DNA of 49,070 nt from CAYJDG01 sp964368875 (GCA_964368875.1 CAYJDG010000011.1:1-49070); one strand, 5' to 3'. Positions 1-7,958 are shown, numbered from the stretch's first letter. Numbers and translations: made by a program. The notes: generated from the letters alone by a model not told the origin.

Positions 1-710
1 CCGAGCTCTGCCGGATCGGCCTGATAATCAAGGACGTCGTCGGCGATCTGGAATGCCATGCCAAGGGCATGACCATAATCATGCATCGCTTTGACCTGCT
101 GCGGGTTCATGCCCGCAATCACCGGGCCAATTTCACAGGCGGCAGCAAAGAGACGTGCTGTCTTCGCTGCAATGACGCGCTCATATTGATCGAGACGCGT
201 GTCGAGATCATTCTGGATCGAGAGCTGCAGCACTTCACCTTCTGCAATCACGGCAGACGCCGTCGAGAGAATGCGTAGCACGTCGAGCGAGCCATCCTGC
301 ACCATCAATTGGAAGGCGCGTGAAAAAAGAAAATCACCAACCAGAACGCTGGCCTGATTGCCGAAGATGACATTGGCAGCATCCTGACCACGGCGCTGGC
401 CGCTTTCATCAACCACATCATCATGGAGGAGGGTCGCGGTGTGAATGAATTCAACCGCAGCCGCTAGTCGATAGGCGCGATCAGTTTGTTCGTCAAACAA
501 GCGGGTACAGGCGAGGGTGAGAAGTGGGCGAATGCGTTTACCGCCGGCGGCGATCAGATATCCGGCCAGTTGCGGGATCAGCGGAACTTCGGAGGTCATG
601 TTCTCCAAGATTAGGCGATTGACCTGCGCCATGTCGTCCTTCAGCAAAGCCGAAAGAGCTTCGAGCGGGGAGGCCGCCGGAGCAGCAGTTTTCTGAGCCT
701 GAGCTATCAT
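1..710 (-). CDS. ispB: Polyprenyl (octaprenyl-type) diphosphate synthase, 3' end cut off by window edge
   Basis: This is a trans-isoprenyl diphosphate synthase that extends an allylic diphosphate with IPP; long-chain members make the quinone side chain. The visible 236 residues contain the GGKRIRP motif (near residue 49), the first Asp-rich motif LLHDDVVDE (near 90) and the second, QIADDVLDY (near 225), so the fold and active site are present. The DDVVD form of the first motif fits long-chain solanesyl/octaprenyl synthases better than the DDxxxxD form seen in the ispA gene of this window. The ATG at 708-710 gives a normal N-terminus. The C-terminal part (about 90-100 residues by family length) lies beyond position 1. 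It diverges from the small membrane protein gene at 786. The exact chain length of the product cannot be told from sequence. Confidence 0.9.
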   Translation of the reverse strand, partial: MIAQAQKTAAPAASPLEALSALLKDDMAQVNRLILENMTSEVPLIPQLAGYLIAAGGKRIRPLLTLACTRLFDEQTDRAYRLAAAVEFIHTATLLHDDVVDESGQRRGQDAANVIFGNQASVLVGDFLFSRAFQLMVQDGSLDVLRILSTASAVIAEGEVLQLSIQNDLDTRLDQYERVIAAKTARLFAAACEIGPVIAGMNPQQVKAMHDYGHALGMAFQIADDVLDYQADPAEL

Positions 711-785
711 AGGGGGGAGTTATAGCCGAAGACTTTCCAATTGCCAATCTTTCACATAGCATGGCGTTTCAAGGAGATTTTGACC

Positions 786-1043
786 ATGAGACATCAGTCC
801 GAAGTTAATGATAATGCCCGCCTCAGTGCACAGCAGGCACAGGTTGTAAGAGTCATCAGGTTTTCGGGCGTGGTCATGACCTTGATAGGAGTTTGCGCCT
901 TTTTTGATGTCGGCGGCGTGGCTACAGCGCTCGGTCTGGGTGAGGCTAGCGTGAACCAGATACTTGGCGGGACGATGATGATTGCCGGTCTGGTTGAAAT
1001 TTTCGTGTTGCCCCGCATCTTCGAAAAAATGAAATCAAGGTAG
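786..1043 (+). CDS. Small two-helix membrane protein
   Basis: An 85-residue protein whose first 30 residues are polar. Two hydrophobic segments follow, at about 33-58 (from VIRFSGVV) and 65-80 (from VNQILGGT), so it is probably an inner-membrane hairpin protein. The ATG at 786 was chosen over an in-frame start at 741 because AAGGAG lies just upstream with good spacing. It ends 3 bp before the TrmN6-like methyltransferase gene and is probably co-transcribed with it. I do not recognise the family and assign no function. Confidence 0.7.
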   Translation: MRHQSEVNDNARLSAQQAQVVRVIRFSGVVMTLIGVCAFFDVGGVATALGLGEASVNQILGGTMMIAGLVEIFVLPRIFEKMKSR

Positions 1044-1046
1044 GCG

Positions 1047-1769
1047 ATGCAGCCCGAAGAAATTTATGTCCTTGATCGCAAGGTTCGCTTGCTGCAACCC
1101 GCTGATGGCGGGTTTCGCACTTCGCTCGACAGCGTGATGCTCGCAGCAGCCTGTCCGGCGAGCGTGGGGCAGAGCGTACTTGATGCCGGATGCGGGGTCG
1201 GCGGTGCGACGCTCAGCCTGCTGTGGCGTATGCCAGGAATTACTTTGACCGGGATTGACTGGGACGAGTCTTATGTCGAGCTGGCACGCAAGAATGCGGA
1301 ACTTAACAATGCAGAGATCGATTTTCGCATCGCGGATATACGCACCTTCGAGGCTGCGGGTGCCTATGATCACGTAATGATCAATCCGCCCTATCTTGAG
1401 GCGGGACGGCATACGCCCTCGCCTGATCCTGCACGGGCGCAAGCCAATGGTCATCAGGAGGCTGATTTGACTCTGGAGGACTGGATCAAAGCGGCGCACC
1501 GGATGCTGAAATCGCATGGGACTCTGACACTCATTTACCCGGCGCATGGGCTGGATAAAATTATCCTCGCGCTCGGAAAAAAATTTGGTGCGCTGGAACT
1601 TATTCCCCTCTGGCCGCGTCAGGGAGTGGACGCAAAACGTATTATTATCCGTGCCGTAAAAGATCGCCAAACGGCGGCTAAAGTACTGGCGGGACTGGTT
1701 TTACATGAAAAAGATGGCACCTATACGCTGGAGGCTGATAGAATTCTGCGTGTAGGCAATAAAATCTAG
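1047..1769 (+). CDS. TrmN6-like tRNA1(Val) A37 N6-methyltransferase
   Basis: A 240-residue class I SAM-dependent methyltransferase. The SAM-binding motif I VLDAGCGVGG is near residue 45. The acidic loop ending beta-2, TGIDWDE, is near 70. The catalytic NPPY motif (MINPPYLEAG), which marks N6-adenine methyltransferases, is near 111. Length and motif order match the YfiC/TrmN6 group (COG4123), which modifies A37 of tRNA1(Val). The N-terminal segment with VRLLQPADGGFRTSLDS is typical of that group. It follows the small membrane protein after 3 bp and starts with an ATG preceded by AAGG. The precise tRNA substrate is inferred from family; another N6-adenine substrate is possible. Confidence 0.82.
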   Translation: MQPEEIYVLDRKVRLLQPADGGFRTSLDSVMLAAACPASVGQSVLDAGCGVGGATLSLLWRMPGITLTGIDWDESYVELARKNAELNNAEIDFRIADIRTFEAAGAYDHVMINPPYLEAGRHTPSPDPARAQANGHQEADLTLEDWIKAAHRMLKSHGTLTLIYPAHGLDKIILALGKKFGALELIPLWPRQGVDAKRIIIRAVKDRQTAAKVLAGLVLHEKDGTYTLEADRILRVGNKI

Positions 1770-1780
1770 AGGGTTCAAAA

Positions 1781-2116
1781 ATGCCGATTGAAAGACTACC
1801 ACTCGTACTTCCTGTGACCGCCGTTGTCAGAACAGAGCCTGAAGGTAACGATGCGAATGAAGATAGCGAGCGCAAGCGCCCGGAGCATCTGGCTATCGCT
1901 GAAGAGTATTCAAGAGCAGGTGGATTGCTCACGGAAATGGCGAGAGCTCCTTTGCCGTTGAACGTTGTGGCGGCCATCGTGGCAAGCACCAAAGTAACTA
2001 TCAGCCCTGAAGGCCAACAAGCCGCCGCTGCGGATGCCCATGTTCTGGATAAGGGTGGTAGAAGCGCTGATACAAAACCCGTTCAGCTATATCTTCAGAC
2101 CCGCGATCTTAAATAG
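1781..2116 (+). CDS. Hypothetical protein, 111 aa
   Basis: A predicted soluble protein rich in Ala, Glu and Pro, with no signal peptide, membrane helix or motif I can name. It starts 11 bp after the methyltransferase gene, with GAGGG upstream of its ATG, so it is likely the last gene of the 786-2116 transcription unit. Its stop lies 3 bp from the end of the convergent diguanylate cyclase gene. Coding status rests on position, ribosome-binding site and the absence of a better frame. Confidence 0.55.
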   Translation: MPIERLPLVLPVTAVVRTEPEGNDANEDSERKRPEHLAIAEEYSRAGGLLTEMARAPLPLNVVAAIVASTKVTISPEGQQAAAADAHVLDKGGRSADTKPVQLYLQTRDLK

Positions 2117-2119
2117 AAA

Positions 2120-3157
2120 TTAGCCCTTACTGACTTCTACTCTGTTGCGTCCGGATTTTTTGGCGACATATAAGGCATCATCGGCCTTCTTAATAACATC
2201 TTCAAATGTGTGCGTTGTGTCAGGGGTGGTGACGGCAGCCCCATAGCTGAGTGTAATAGGAAGCGGCCCTGCAGCCGTGACTATTGGAGAAGCAATGAGG
2301 GTTTCACGAATGCGCTCAACCGTGGCTTGAACTTGCTCAGCGCTACACCCCGGCATAATCAGCAGAAATTCCTCGCCACCCATGCGGCCGATCGCATCTT
2401 CGGTTCGCAGCGTTGACAGAAGCCGCTTCGCCACAGTCTGAATGACCTCATCTCCCACCGGGTGGCCATGCGTATCATTGACCCTCTTGAAATGGTCGAT
2501 ATCGGCCATCACCAAGGTGAGAGGTACTTTTTTGCGTGTCCCGTCAGCCCATTCCCGTTTGAGAATTTCTGCGACACCATTGCGGTTCCACAACCGGGTC
2601 AGGGGATCGATCAAGGCGAGGCGGTGGGCGGTATCGAGTTCATTGATCAATTCGTCCTGAGCTTTGGACATTTCCGAGAGCTTCATTTCGTTTTCAACCA
2701 GAATAGCCAGATCGCGCAGCGCTTGAATCTGCTCGGGGTCAAGTTTGCGTGGGCGGTTATCGATGGCACAGAGCGCACCTATCGTCTGCCCATCCGGCGA
2801 ACGTACCGGACAGCCTGCGTAAAAACTGATGTTGGGATTTCCTGTGACCAAGGGGTTATCAAAGAAGCGCTGGTCCTGTGTTGCATCCGGGACCAGAAGC
2901 ACATCATTCCCGGCAACCACATGCGCGCAGAAGGAAAGCTCTTTTGCCGTTTCGGTGGAGTTCAACCCTTGAATGGATTTAAACCACTGACGTTTGTCAT
3001 CAATGAGCGTAAACGCTGCGATCGGAACGCCAAGCGTCCGGCAGGCCATCCGCGTTAAACGCTCATAGCGTTCTTCGATCGGGGTATCCAGCACGTTGAG
3101 CTTGCGCAAAGACGCAAGACGCTCGGGCTCATTCAAAGGGACGGGAACTTCAATCAT
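2120..3157 (-). CDS. GAF-GGDEF diguanylate cyclase
   Basis: A 345-residue cytoplasmic signalling protein. Residues about 20-165 form a GAF-type sensor domain, with the FxGCPVR and GALCAIDNRP stretches common in GAF-GGDEF proteins. Residues about 180-342 form a GGDEF domain with an intact active site, GRMGGEEF. The RTED sequence is placed five residues before GGEEF and fits the RxxD inhibitory I-site, so product feedback by c-di-GMP is expected. It should make c-di-GMP from two GTP. No membrane segment is present. The GAF ligand is unknown. It is a single gene with an AT-rich upstream spacer. Confidence 0.92.
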   Translation of the reverse strand: MIEVPVPLNEPERLASLRKLNVLDTPIEERYERLTRMACRTLGVPIAAFTLIDDKRQWFKSIQGLNSTETAKELSFCAHVVAGNDVLLVPDATQDQRFFDNPLVTGNPNISFYAGCPVRSPDGQTIGALCAIDNRPRKLDPEQIQALRDLAILVENEMKLSEMSKAQDELINELDTAHRLALIDPLTRLWNRNGVAEILKREWADGTRKKVPLTLVMADIDHFKRVNDTHGHPVGDEVIQTVAKRLLSTLRTEDAIGRMGGEEFLLIMPGCSAEQVQATVERIRETLIASPIVTAAGPLPITLSYGAAVTTPDTTHTFEDVIKKADDALYVAKKSGRNRVEVSKG

Positions 3158-3305
3158 GGGAAATCTCTGACTGTTCTTTAACTAAGCTAGTTCATCCATC
3201 ATCGCGTTGAATAGTTAAATTCTTTTAATTTTTTAAGCATAATTCTCTTAAAAAAGCTCAATTATCCAACTTTTTCGAGGCGGGAAGGGTTCCGTAAAGT
3301 ATGAT
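3158..3305. other. AT-rich intergenic spacer
   Basis: 148 bp between two leftward genes. It is strongly AT-rich, especially about 3205-3270, and must hold the promoter of the diguanylate cyclase gene, but I see no hexamer pair good enough to name. I find no RNA gene or clear terminator here. Confidence 0.4.
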
Positions 3306-4325
3306 TTATTGATTGTACGAGTCAGTAATAGGCTCTTCGCTCATCGGATCGCATGAATGACCGAAATATACGATGATATATCCGGGCATGCTGCCATTCG
3401 TATTGGCGGCTAAAAGATTTCTGGTTCTTTCGTCGCTTGAAGGATAATTGCGTTCCTTTTCATAAACTCTGACAAAACGTTTTGCAACGTCAATACTTCT
3501 GGTCGCAGGAGTAATGCAAGTTTTTGGGCCTGCATTTATTTGAGTATATAAATCGAGGGCTTCTTTATCGCACTCATCAAACGGCTTCTTATCTTTAAGG
3601 CGTTTAATCTGTGCTTCGCTGAAATAATAATTTGATAAATAGCCTTCCAGAAAGCCATTGATTTGAGCGCCACAAATAGTTTTATCAAATTCGTCAGCGA
3701 CACCATCTGAGGCTTTTATATCCTGACTGCACTGTGAATATGTTTCCTGCTGAGTCATTCTTTTCTGCTTATCAAGATTTTTAATCTCTTCTGCCGAGAT
3801 GTTCCTCGTTATTTCAGCATCTTTATAATTTTTATAACTTTGATCCATTCTTGATTGGAGGGTCGTACAAATTTCTGATGAAAAATATAGTTCAACCAGC
3901 CTTTGGTTTAAGATTTCTTTGTTTGAAAATGCTGGATAATCTCCAAGCGATAAGAGGTATTGTAAAAAGAAAGGCATAGTCAACTTCTCTTTTTCTAGAG
4001 ACTCTCTTTGCTTTGAGGCGCACCCGCGATCATTTATTTTTTGATTTTCTGCTATAATTCGTTCTTTGCAGACGCCATCTAAAGGATCGCCTACTAAAAT
4101 GAAATTGGAATTGATAAGCCCAATCCAATAATTTGAGAGAAAATTTCCACAATATGTTTCATTAAATTCATCTATATTTTTTACGCCGAGTGTCTTTTTA
4201 CATTCTTCATAAATATAGCCAATGCTTCGCGGCTTATAGGCAGATTCACTTTTTGCGGCCGAGGGTATGAATAAAGCTATGATGGTTAGAAGCCCAAACC
4301 AAAAAAATGAGGACTTCTGATTCAT
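3306..4325 (-). CDS. Secreted protein with two Rap1a/Tai-like halves, AT-rich
   Basis: A 339-residue exported protein with a signal peptide (hydrophobic core LLTIIALFIP, cleavage near AKS-ES around residue 26). The mature part looks like two related halves. The first has an ECKK...YCGNFLSNYWIG...C pattern (about 37-90). The second has CSQDI...ICGAQINGFLEGY (about 195-235), then CITPATRSIDVAKRFVRVYE (about 273-292) and RNLLAAN. The spacing of Cys, the G-Y/I-G segment, CITP and the helix resemble the Rap1a/Tai family, known as periplasmic immunity proteins against T6SS amidase effectors. No effector gene is nearby, so immunity is only a family analogy. It is clearly more AT-rich than its neighbours, suggesting transfer, yet lies 3 bp after glyS and probably shares its transcript. 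Confidence 0.7.
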   Translation of the reverse strand: MNQKSSFFWFGLLTIIALFIPSAAKSESAYKPRSIGYIYEECKKTLGVKNIDEFNETYCGNFLSNYWIGLINSNFILVGDPLDGVCKERIIAENQKINDRGCASKQRESLEKEKLTMPFFLQYLLSLGDYPAFSNKEILNQRLVELYFSSEICTTLQSRMDQSYKNYKDAEITRNISAEEIKNLDKQKRMTQQETYSQCSQDIKASDGVADEFDKTICGAQINGFLEGYLSNYYFSEAQIKRLKDKKPFDECDKEALDLYTQINAGPKTCITPATRSIDVAKRFVRVYEKERNYPSSDERTRNLLAANTNGSMPGYIIVYFGHSCDPMSEEPITDSYNQ

Positions 4326-4328
4326 CTA

Positions 4329-5888
4329 TTACGCCGGAGCCGAGATTTTTTCTGCCAAGAACGCTTTCAGCTTTTCAGCCGGGATGCGTTCCTGCTGCAT
4401 CGTGTTGCGGTGGCGGACGGTGACGGTTTTGTCGGTGAGGGACTGGTCGTCGATGGTGAAGCAGAACGGCGTGCCGATTTCGTCCTGACGGGCGTAGCGT
4501 TTGCCGATATTCTGTTTCACATCAAGTTCGATGACGTAGTCGTTGCGCAGTGACATGTAGATCTCCTGCGCCATCGCCAATTGCTCGTCCTTACCAATCA
4601 ATGGCAGGATCGCCGCTTTTTTAGGGGCGAGGGCGGGGTGGAAGTTCAGGTACATGCCGCTTGGGCGGTTTGGATCGACGGTGAAGGCTTCACAGATCAT
4701 GGCGAGGACGCCACGCGTCAGGCCTGCCGCAGGCTCGATTACATGCGGCATGAATTTCTGCTGTGACACAGGATCGAGATATTCCAGTTTGGTGTTGGAA
4801 TGTTTCTGGTGTTGGGTCAGGTCGAAATCGCAGCGATGCGCGATGCCTTCCAGTTCGCCGAAATCTGGCGCGGTGAACGGAAAGCGGTATTCGATATCGG
4901 CGGTTCCGAGACCTGCTTTGGCGTAGTGAGAGAGTTCGTCCTGATCGTGCTGGCGAACGCGGAGGTTGTCGCTTTGCAGGCCGATGGACTTCCAGAATTT
5001 CTGGCGCTCCGCAAACCAGAAGTCGCGCCACATCTTGGCTTCATCCGGGTGGCAGAACCATTCCATTTCCATCTGTTCGAATTCGCGCGAGCGGAAGATG
5101 AAATTGCGTGGATTGACCTCGTTACGAAACGCCTTGCCAATCTGGGCAATCCCAAACGGGACACGGACACGCGACGAGTCGACGACGTTTTTGAAGTTGA
5201 GGAAGATCCCCTGCGCGGTTTCTGGACGCAGATAGGCCTTGTTCTCATCCCCGGCGGTTGCGCCGATGAAGGTGTGGAACATCAGGTTGAATTGTTTTGG
5301 CGGCGTGAGCGTGCCGATTTCTTTGGCATCAGGCCCGTATACTTTATCAAGGTTGGACGTGATCAGATCATCGGTGAGAGGGATGGTGTCGTATTCGCTT
5401 AAAGTCTGGCTGAAGCCAAGTTTTTTGAGACGTTTGATCTTGTCTTCGTCTTCCATGCCTTCCTGAAGCGCGACATAAATTGGGTTCGCGGCATCGCCCT
5501 TTTTCCAAAGATAGGCAGTGAGGTGATCGGCGCGGTAGCGCAACTTGGTCTCGCGGCAATCGACCATCGGGTCGGAAAATCCGCCAACATGCCCGGAGGC
5601 TTCCCAGGCTTTCGGGTTCTGGATGATAGCAGAATCCACGCCAACGATTTCGACCGGGTTGCCGTCCGGGCCAATCGGTGGGCAGAGAACCATGGATTTC
5701 CACCACAGGTCGCGGAGATTGTTTTTAAGCTCTGTCCCGAGCGGGCCGTAATCCCAGAAGCCGTTGATCCCGCCGTAAATATCTGAGGCGGCAAAGATAA
5801 AACCGCGCCGTTTGCACAGGGCGACGATCTCTTTCATATCCTTTACGGGCATTTCTTCAGTGGGGGCGGCAACAGCAGCTTGAGACAT
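4329..5888 (-). CDS. glyS: Glycyl-tRNA synthetase, single-chain (alpha2) type
   Basis: Class II aminoacyl-tRNA synthetase that charges tRNA(Gly). The 519-residue chain carries the single-chain hallmarks: RRGFIFAASDIYGGINGFWDYGPLG at the start (first 20 residues of this shown in family alignments), EIVGVDSAIIQNPKAWEASGH, motif 2 with FRNEVNPRNFIFRSREFEQ, and a motif 3 region near PSAGLTRGVLA-like sequence (EPAAGLTRGVLAM here). The C-terminal anticodon-binding domain is DEQLAMAQEIYMSLR onward. Most alphaproteobacteria instead use the unrelated GlyQ/GlyS tetramer. I chose the ATG at 5886-5888 over an in-frame TTG at 5913-5915. AAAGGA precedes the ATG, and the candidate promoter at 5927-5955 would put the transcript start almost on the TTG. 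The Rap1a-like gene follows by 3 bp. Confidence 0.93.
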   Translation of the reverse strand: MSQAAVAAPTEEMPVKDMKEIVALCKRRGFIFAASDIYGGINGFWDYGPLGTELKNNLRDLWWKSMVLCPPIGPDGNPVEIVGVDSAIIQNPKAWEASGHVGGFSDPMVDCRETKLRYRADHLTAYLWKKGDAANPIYVALQEGMEDEDKIKRLKKLGFSQTLSEYDTIPLTDDLITSNLDKVYGPDAKEIGTLTPPKQFNLMFHTFIGATAGDENKAYLRPETAQGIFLNFKNVVDSSRVRVPFGIAQIGKAFRNEVNPRNFIFRSREFEQMEMEWFCHPDEAKMWRDFWFAERQKFWKSIGLQSDNLRVRQHDQDELSHYAKAGLGTADIEYRFPFTAPDFGELEGIAHRCDFDLTQHQKHSNTKLEYLDPVSQQKFMPHVIEPAAGLTRGVLAMICEAFTVDPNRPSGMYLNFHPALAPKKAAILPLIGKDEQLAMAQEIYMSLRNDYVIELDVKQNIGKRYARQDEIGTPFCFTIDDQSLTDKTVTVRHRNTMQQERIPAEKLKAFLAEKISAPA

Positions 5889-5926
5889 GGGAGGGGCAAA
5901 TCCTTTAAGGGCCAAATTTACCCATA

Positions 5927-5955
5927 TCCATAGCGATTTAAAGGGTTTCTGTAAA
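5927..5955 (-). promoter_or_regulatory. Candidate sigma70-type promoter of glyS
   Basis: On the minus strand, TTTACA (5950-5955) and TATGGA (5927-5932) are separated by 17 bp. The -35 matches consensus at 5 of 6 positions and the -10 at 3 of 6. The start of transcription would fall near 5920, about 30 nt before the chosen glyS ATG. Confidence 0.4.
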
Positions 5956-5976
5956 CAGAGGGGCTATTTACAAGGG

Positions 5977-6420
5977 CTAAAGCACAAAAGAGGTGCGTTG
6001 TTCCTGAAGGGCAGCCAGCGTGTAAGGGTTGGTGCTTACATAGGCGCGCCTGCTGAAGTAGGCGAGGAAGTTTTCAAAGGTTCTTTCCGCGCCGGGGTGT
6101 CTGGAAAAGATCTGCGTCAGGCTGGCTTCATGTGGTTCTTTATAGGTGTTCAGCATTCTTTGCTGGCACTCTAGCATGAGGCCCTTGAGGATATAGAGTG
6201 ACATCGCAGGGGACGGGTCATATTTGACCAATGCGTCAGCATGGCGGGATATCCTATTGAGATACAGGGCGAATGCCGCGCCTCCGGCGGCATTAAAAAG
6301 CGACGCGGTGCTGCGTTTTCTCGGGCCCGGGTAAGAGGCAAGTACATCCCCGCGTATATCGGCAAAGGCCTGCGCCATGATACGATCGGCCAGCGGCTGG
6401 GAAATAAATGGATCAGACAC
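5977..6420 (-). CDS. Hypothetical protein, 147 aa
   Basis: A predicted soluble, helix-rich protein with no signal peptide. The start is a GTG at 6418-6420, since no earlier in-frame ATG exists and the next Met is residue 15. Motifs I can see are only compositional: a basic SYPGPRKRST patch near residue 30 and Tyr/Phe-rich C-terminal helices. The gene is monocistronic, with a 9-bp perfect inverted repeat directly before its start (6424-6459), which suggests its own regulation. Family not recognised. Confidence 0.6.
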   Translation of the reverse strand: MSDPFISQPLADRIMAQAFADIRGDVLASYPGPRKRSTASLFNAAGGAAFALYLNRISRHADALVKYDPSPAMSLYILKGLMLECQQRMLNTYKEPHEASLTQIFSRHPGAERTFENFLAYFSRRAYVSTNPYTLAALQEQRTSFVL

Positions 6421-6423
6421 AGA

Positions 6424-6459
6424 AACACACCAATTAAAGTTATGACTAACTGGTGTGTT
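6424..6459. repeat. 9-bp inverted repeat over promoter and start of the 147-aa gene
   Basis: Arms AACACACCA (6424-6432) and TGGTGTGTT (6451-6459) are perfect inverted copies 18 bp apart. On the minus strand, one arm is only 4-12 nt from the GTG start and the other overlaps the expected -10 region of a promoter whose -35 is a perfect TTGACA (6481-6486). The layout fits a repressor operator; a stem-loop masking the ribosome-binding site is the alternative. Confidence 0.45.
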
Positions 6460-6503
6460 CTAGCGTTAGAAGCCTGATTTTGTCAAATAAACGATGATGA
6501 AGC

Positions 6504-6848
6504 CTAATCGTCGGTTTCAACCCGGGTTTTCAGCTCGACTTCATGGCCATCCGGGCCCCGCGCAATGGTGCGAATGGTCGGGTTGCCATCAGAATCATAG
6601 CGTGTGTAGCGGACGACTTCGTAATCCACCCCGTTGGCATCAGTGAACGTGGTCGTTTCCTTGGTATTCTTAGGTTTTTTTGCAAACAAGGGATAAAGCG
6701 GCGAGTTTTCGCGCGGGCCCTTGGTGGTGACAACGATTTGCGGCTGCTGCACTGGCGGCACTACGACGGTTTTCTCTTCTGCCCGGGCCCCGGAAATCAG
6801 GACGGTGGCGGACAGGATAAAGACGGTGGTCATCAATAAAATCTTCAT
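6504..6848 (-). CDS. Small secreted hypothetical protein
   Basis: A 114-residue exported protein. It has a signal peptide of about 23 residues (MKILLMTTVFILSATVLISG, cleavage near ARA-EE) and a short hydrophilic mature part with the sequence TTFTDANGVDYEVVRYTRYD. The mature part may form repeated beta hairpins. The ATG at 6846-6848 was chosen over an in-frame start at 6872 because AGAGGAG lies 5 nt before it and the signal peptide begins there. It lies downstream of the terminator of the next gene and so probably has its own promoter. Function unknown. Confidence 0.7.
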   Translation of the reverse strand: MKILLMTTVFILSATVLISGARAEEKTVVVPPVQQPQIVVTTKGPRENSPLYPLFAKKPKNTKETTTFTDANGVDYEVVRYTRYDSDGNPTIRTIARGPDGHEVELKTRVETDD

Positions 6849-6910
6849 GAAATGCTCCTCTGGTCTGAACACATATAAGCTAACGCTTTGCCTAGAAAAG
6901 TGTCCCTGAA

Positions 6911-6940
6911 AAAAAAACGGCGGGATTAACCGCCGTTTTT
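6911..6940 (-). terminator. Rho-independent terminator of the repeat-protein gene
   Basis: An 11-bp perfect stem, AAAAACGGCGG (6913-6923) with CCGCCGTTTTT (6930-6940), has a 6-nt loop and ends in a long T run on the minus strand. It follows the 6966-7958 gene by about 25 bp and separates it from the small secreted protein gene. Confidence 0.85.
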
Positions 6941-6965
6941 AGTCGGGAGAAGCGAGGTTTAGAGA

Positions 6966-7958
6966 TTAGTCGTTAAAGCTTCTGGTATTGGTGTAAGTCC
7001 GGGTCTCGCCACGAGGGCCAGTATAGACGCTGGTCCGGGTGGCAGTGCCGTCACCATGAGAGGCATCGACCTCTTTGGTAACGACCTGACCATTGGCAAA
7101 CGTCGCGGTTGTATCAACCTCGCGGCCATCTTCGGTTTTCACGCCAGTCTGGGCGATGGTGGCGCTACGACCATTGGTGTTGCTGTATGTACCCGTTGCA
7201 GAGACGCCCGTGTCAGTTTTGGTGTAGTCCTTGGTGGTGGTGCCGACTACGCCGCTGGGGCGGGTGGTGGTACGGGTGGTTGAATAACCAGTTTCAGTTT
7301 TCTGACCCGTTGCTGTCGTACTGTAGGTTTTTGTCTGGCCGTTTGGTCCGGTATAAGTAACGCCGCGTGTAGCCGTGCCATTGCTATGGGAGGCATCGAC
7401 AGACTTGCTGATGGTTTTGCCGTTATCAAGAGTGGCAGTCGTATCAACCGAACGGCCGTTTTCAGTTTTCACGCCGGTCTGAGCGATCGTGGCACTCCGG
7501 CCGTTGGTATTGTTGTATGTGCCCTGAGCAGCAAAGCCGGTGTCTGTTCTGGTGTAATCTTTGTTGGTCGTGCCGACTACGCCGCTCGGGCGTGTGTTGA
7601 CACGGTTGGTTGCCCAGCCAGTTTCAGTTTTTTGACCATTGGTCACGCTGGTTGCGGTTCTGCCACCCGCGCCAGTCGCAGAGCGGTTGCTGGTCCAGCT
7701 TTTCGCCTGACGATCTGCAACGCTGTCATATGAGGATGTTCCGGAAGACCGACGGTTTTGCCATGCGGAGCTGCGCTCTACAGTACCACGCTCGCGCGTT
7801 GCAGCCCGGTTACCAAGAGCCTCGGTCGAATGTTGTCGGCCCTGAAACGCACCACTGCGCTGCCTGCGTTCGGCGGCATCGGCTGCGGAGGAAATGCCCA
7901 CGGCCAGAGTGGAAACGGCAGAAGCAAGCAATACAGCTTTAAGAATGAGGGGTTTCAT
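6966..7958 (-). CDS. Secreted Thr/Gly-rich protein with two 110-residue repeats
   Basis: A 330-residue exported protein. The signal peptide covers residues 1 to about 29 (core AVLLASAVSTLAVGIS, cleavage near ADA-AE). A basic, Arg/Ser-rich linker follows to about 107. Two tandem repeats of 110 residues span 108-217 and 218-327. Shared blocks include GQKTETG, TRPSGVVGTT, TNGRSATIAQTGVKTE, VDTTAT and SHxxGTATR. The short TGxxGxTxTY units inside each repeat suggest a beta-rich or fibrous extracellular fold. CGGAG precedes the ATG. A strong terminator follows. The role is unknown; a surface or matrix protein is plausible from composition only. Confidence 0.82.
   Translation of the reverse strand: MKPLILKAVLLASAVSTLAVGISSAADAAERRQRSGAFQGRQHSTEALGNRAATRERGTVERSSAWQNRRSSGTSSYDSVADRQAKSWTSNRSATGAGGRTATSVTNGQKTETGWATNRVNTRPSGVVGTTNKDYTRTDTGFAAQGTYNNTNGRSATIAQTGVKTENGRSVDTTATLDNGKTISKSVDASHSNGTATRGVTYTGPNGQTKTYSTTATGQKTETGYSTTRTTTRPSGVVGTTTKDYTKTDTGVSATGTYSNTNGRSATIAQTGVKTEDGREVDTTATFANGQVVTKEVDASHGDGTATRTSVYTGPRGETRTYTNTRSFND
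6978..7637 (-). repeat. Tandem 330-bp repeat, two copies, inside the secreted protein gene
   Basis: The two coding repeats occupy about 7308-7637 (first) and 6978-7307 (second). The period is exactly 330 bp (110 codons), keeping the frame. Conservation is high at protein level in the blocks TRPSGVVGTT and NTNGRSATIAQTGVKTE, with scattered substitutions elsewhere. Confidence 0.85.

Noticed and set aside
1035..1670. A 211-codon open frame antisense to the TrmN6-like gene
   Set aside because: It overlaps a gene with intact SAM and NPPY motifs and shows no protein features.
3306..4325. Type VI secretion effector-immunity pair
   Set aside because: No effector or T6SS gene is adjacent; glyS and an unknown secreted-gene region flank it.
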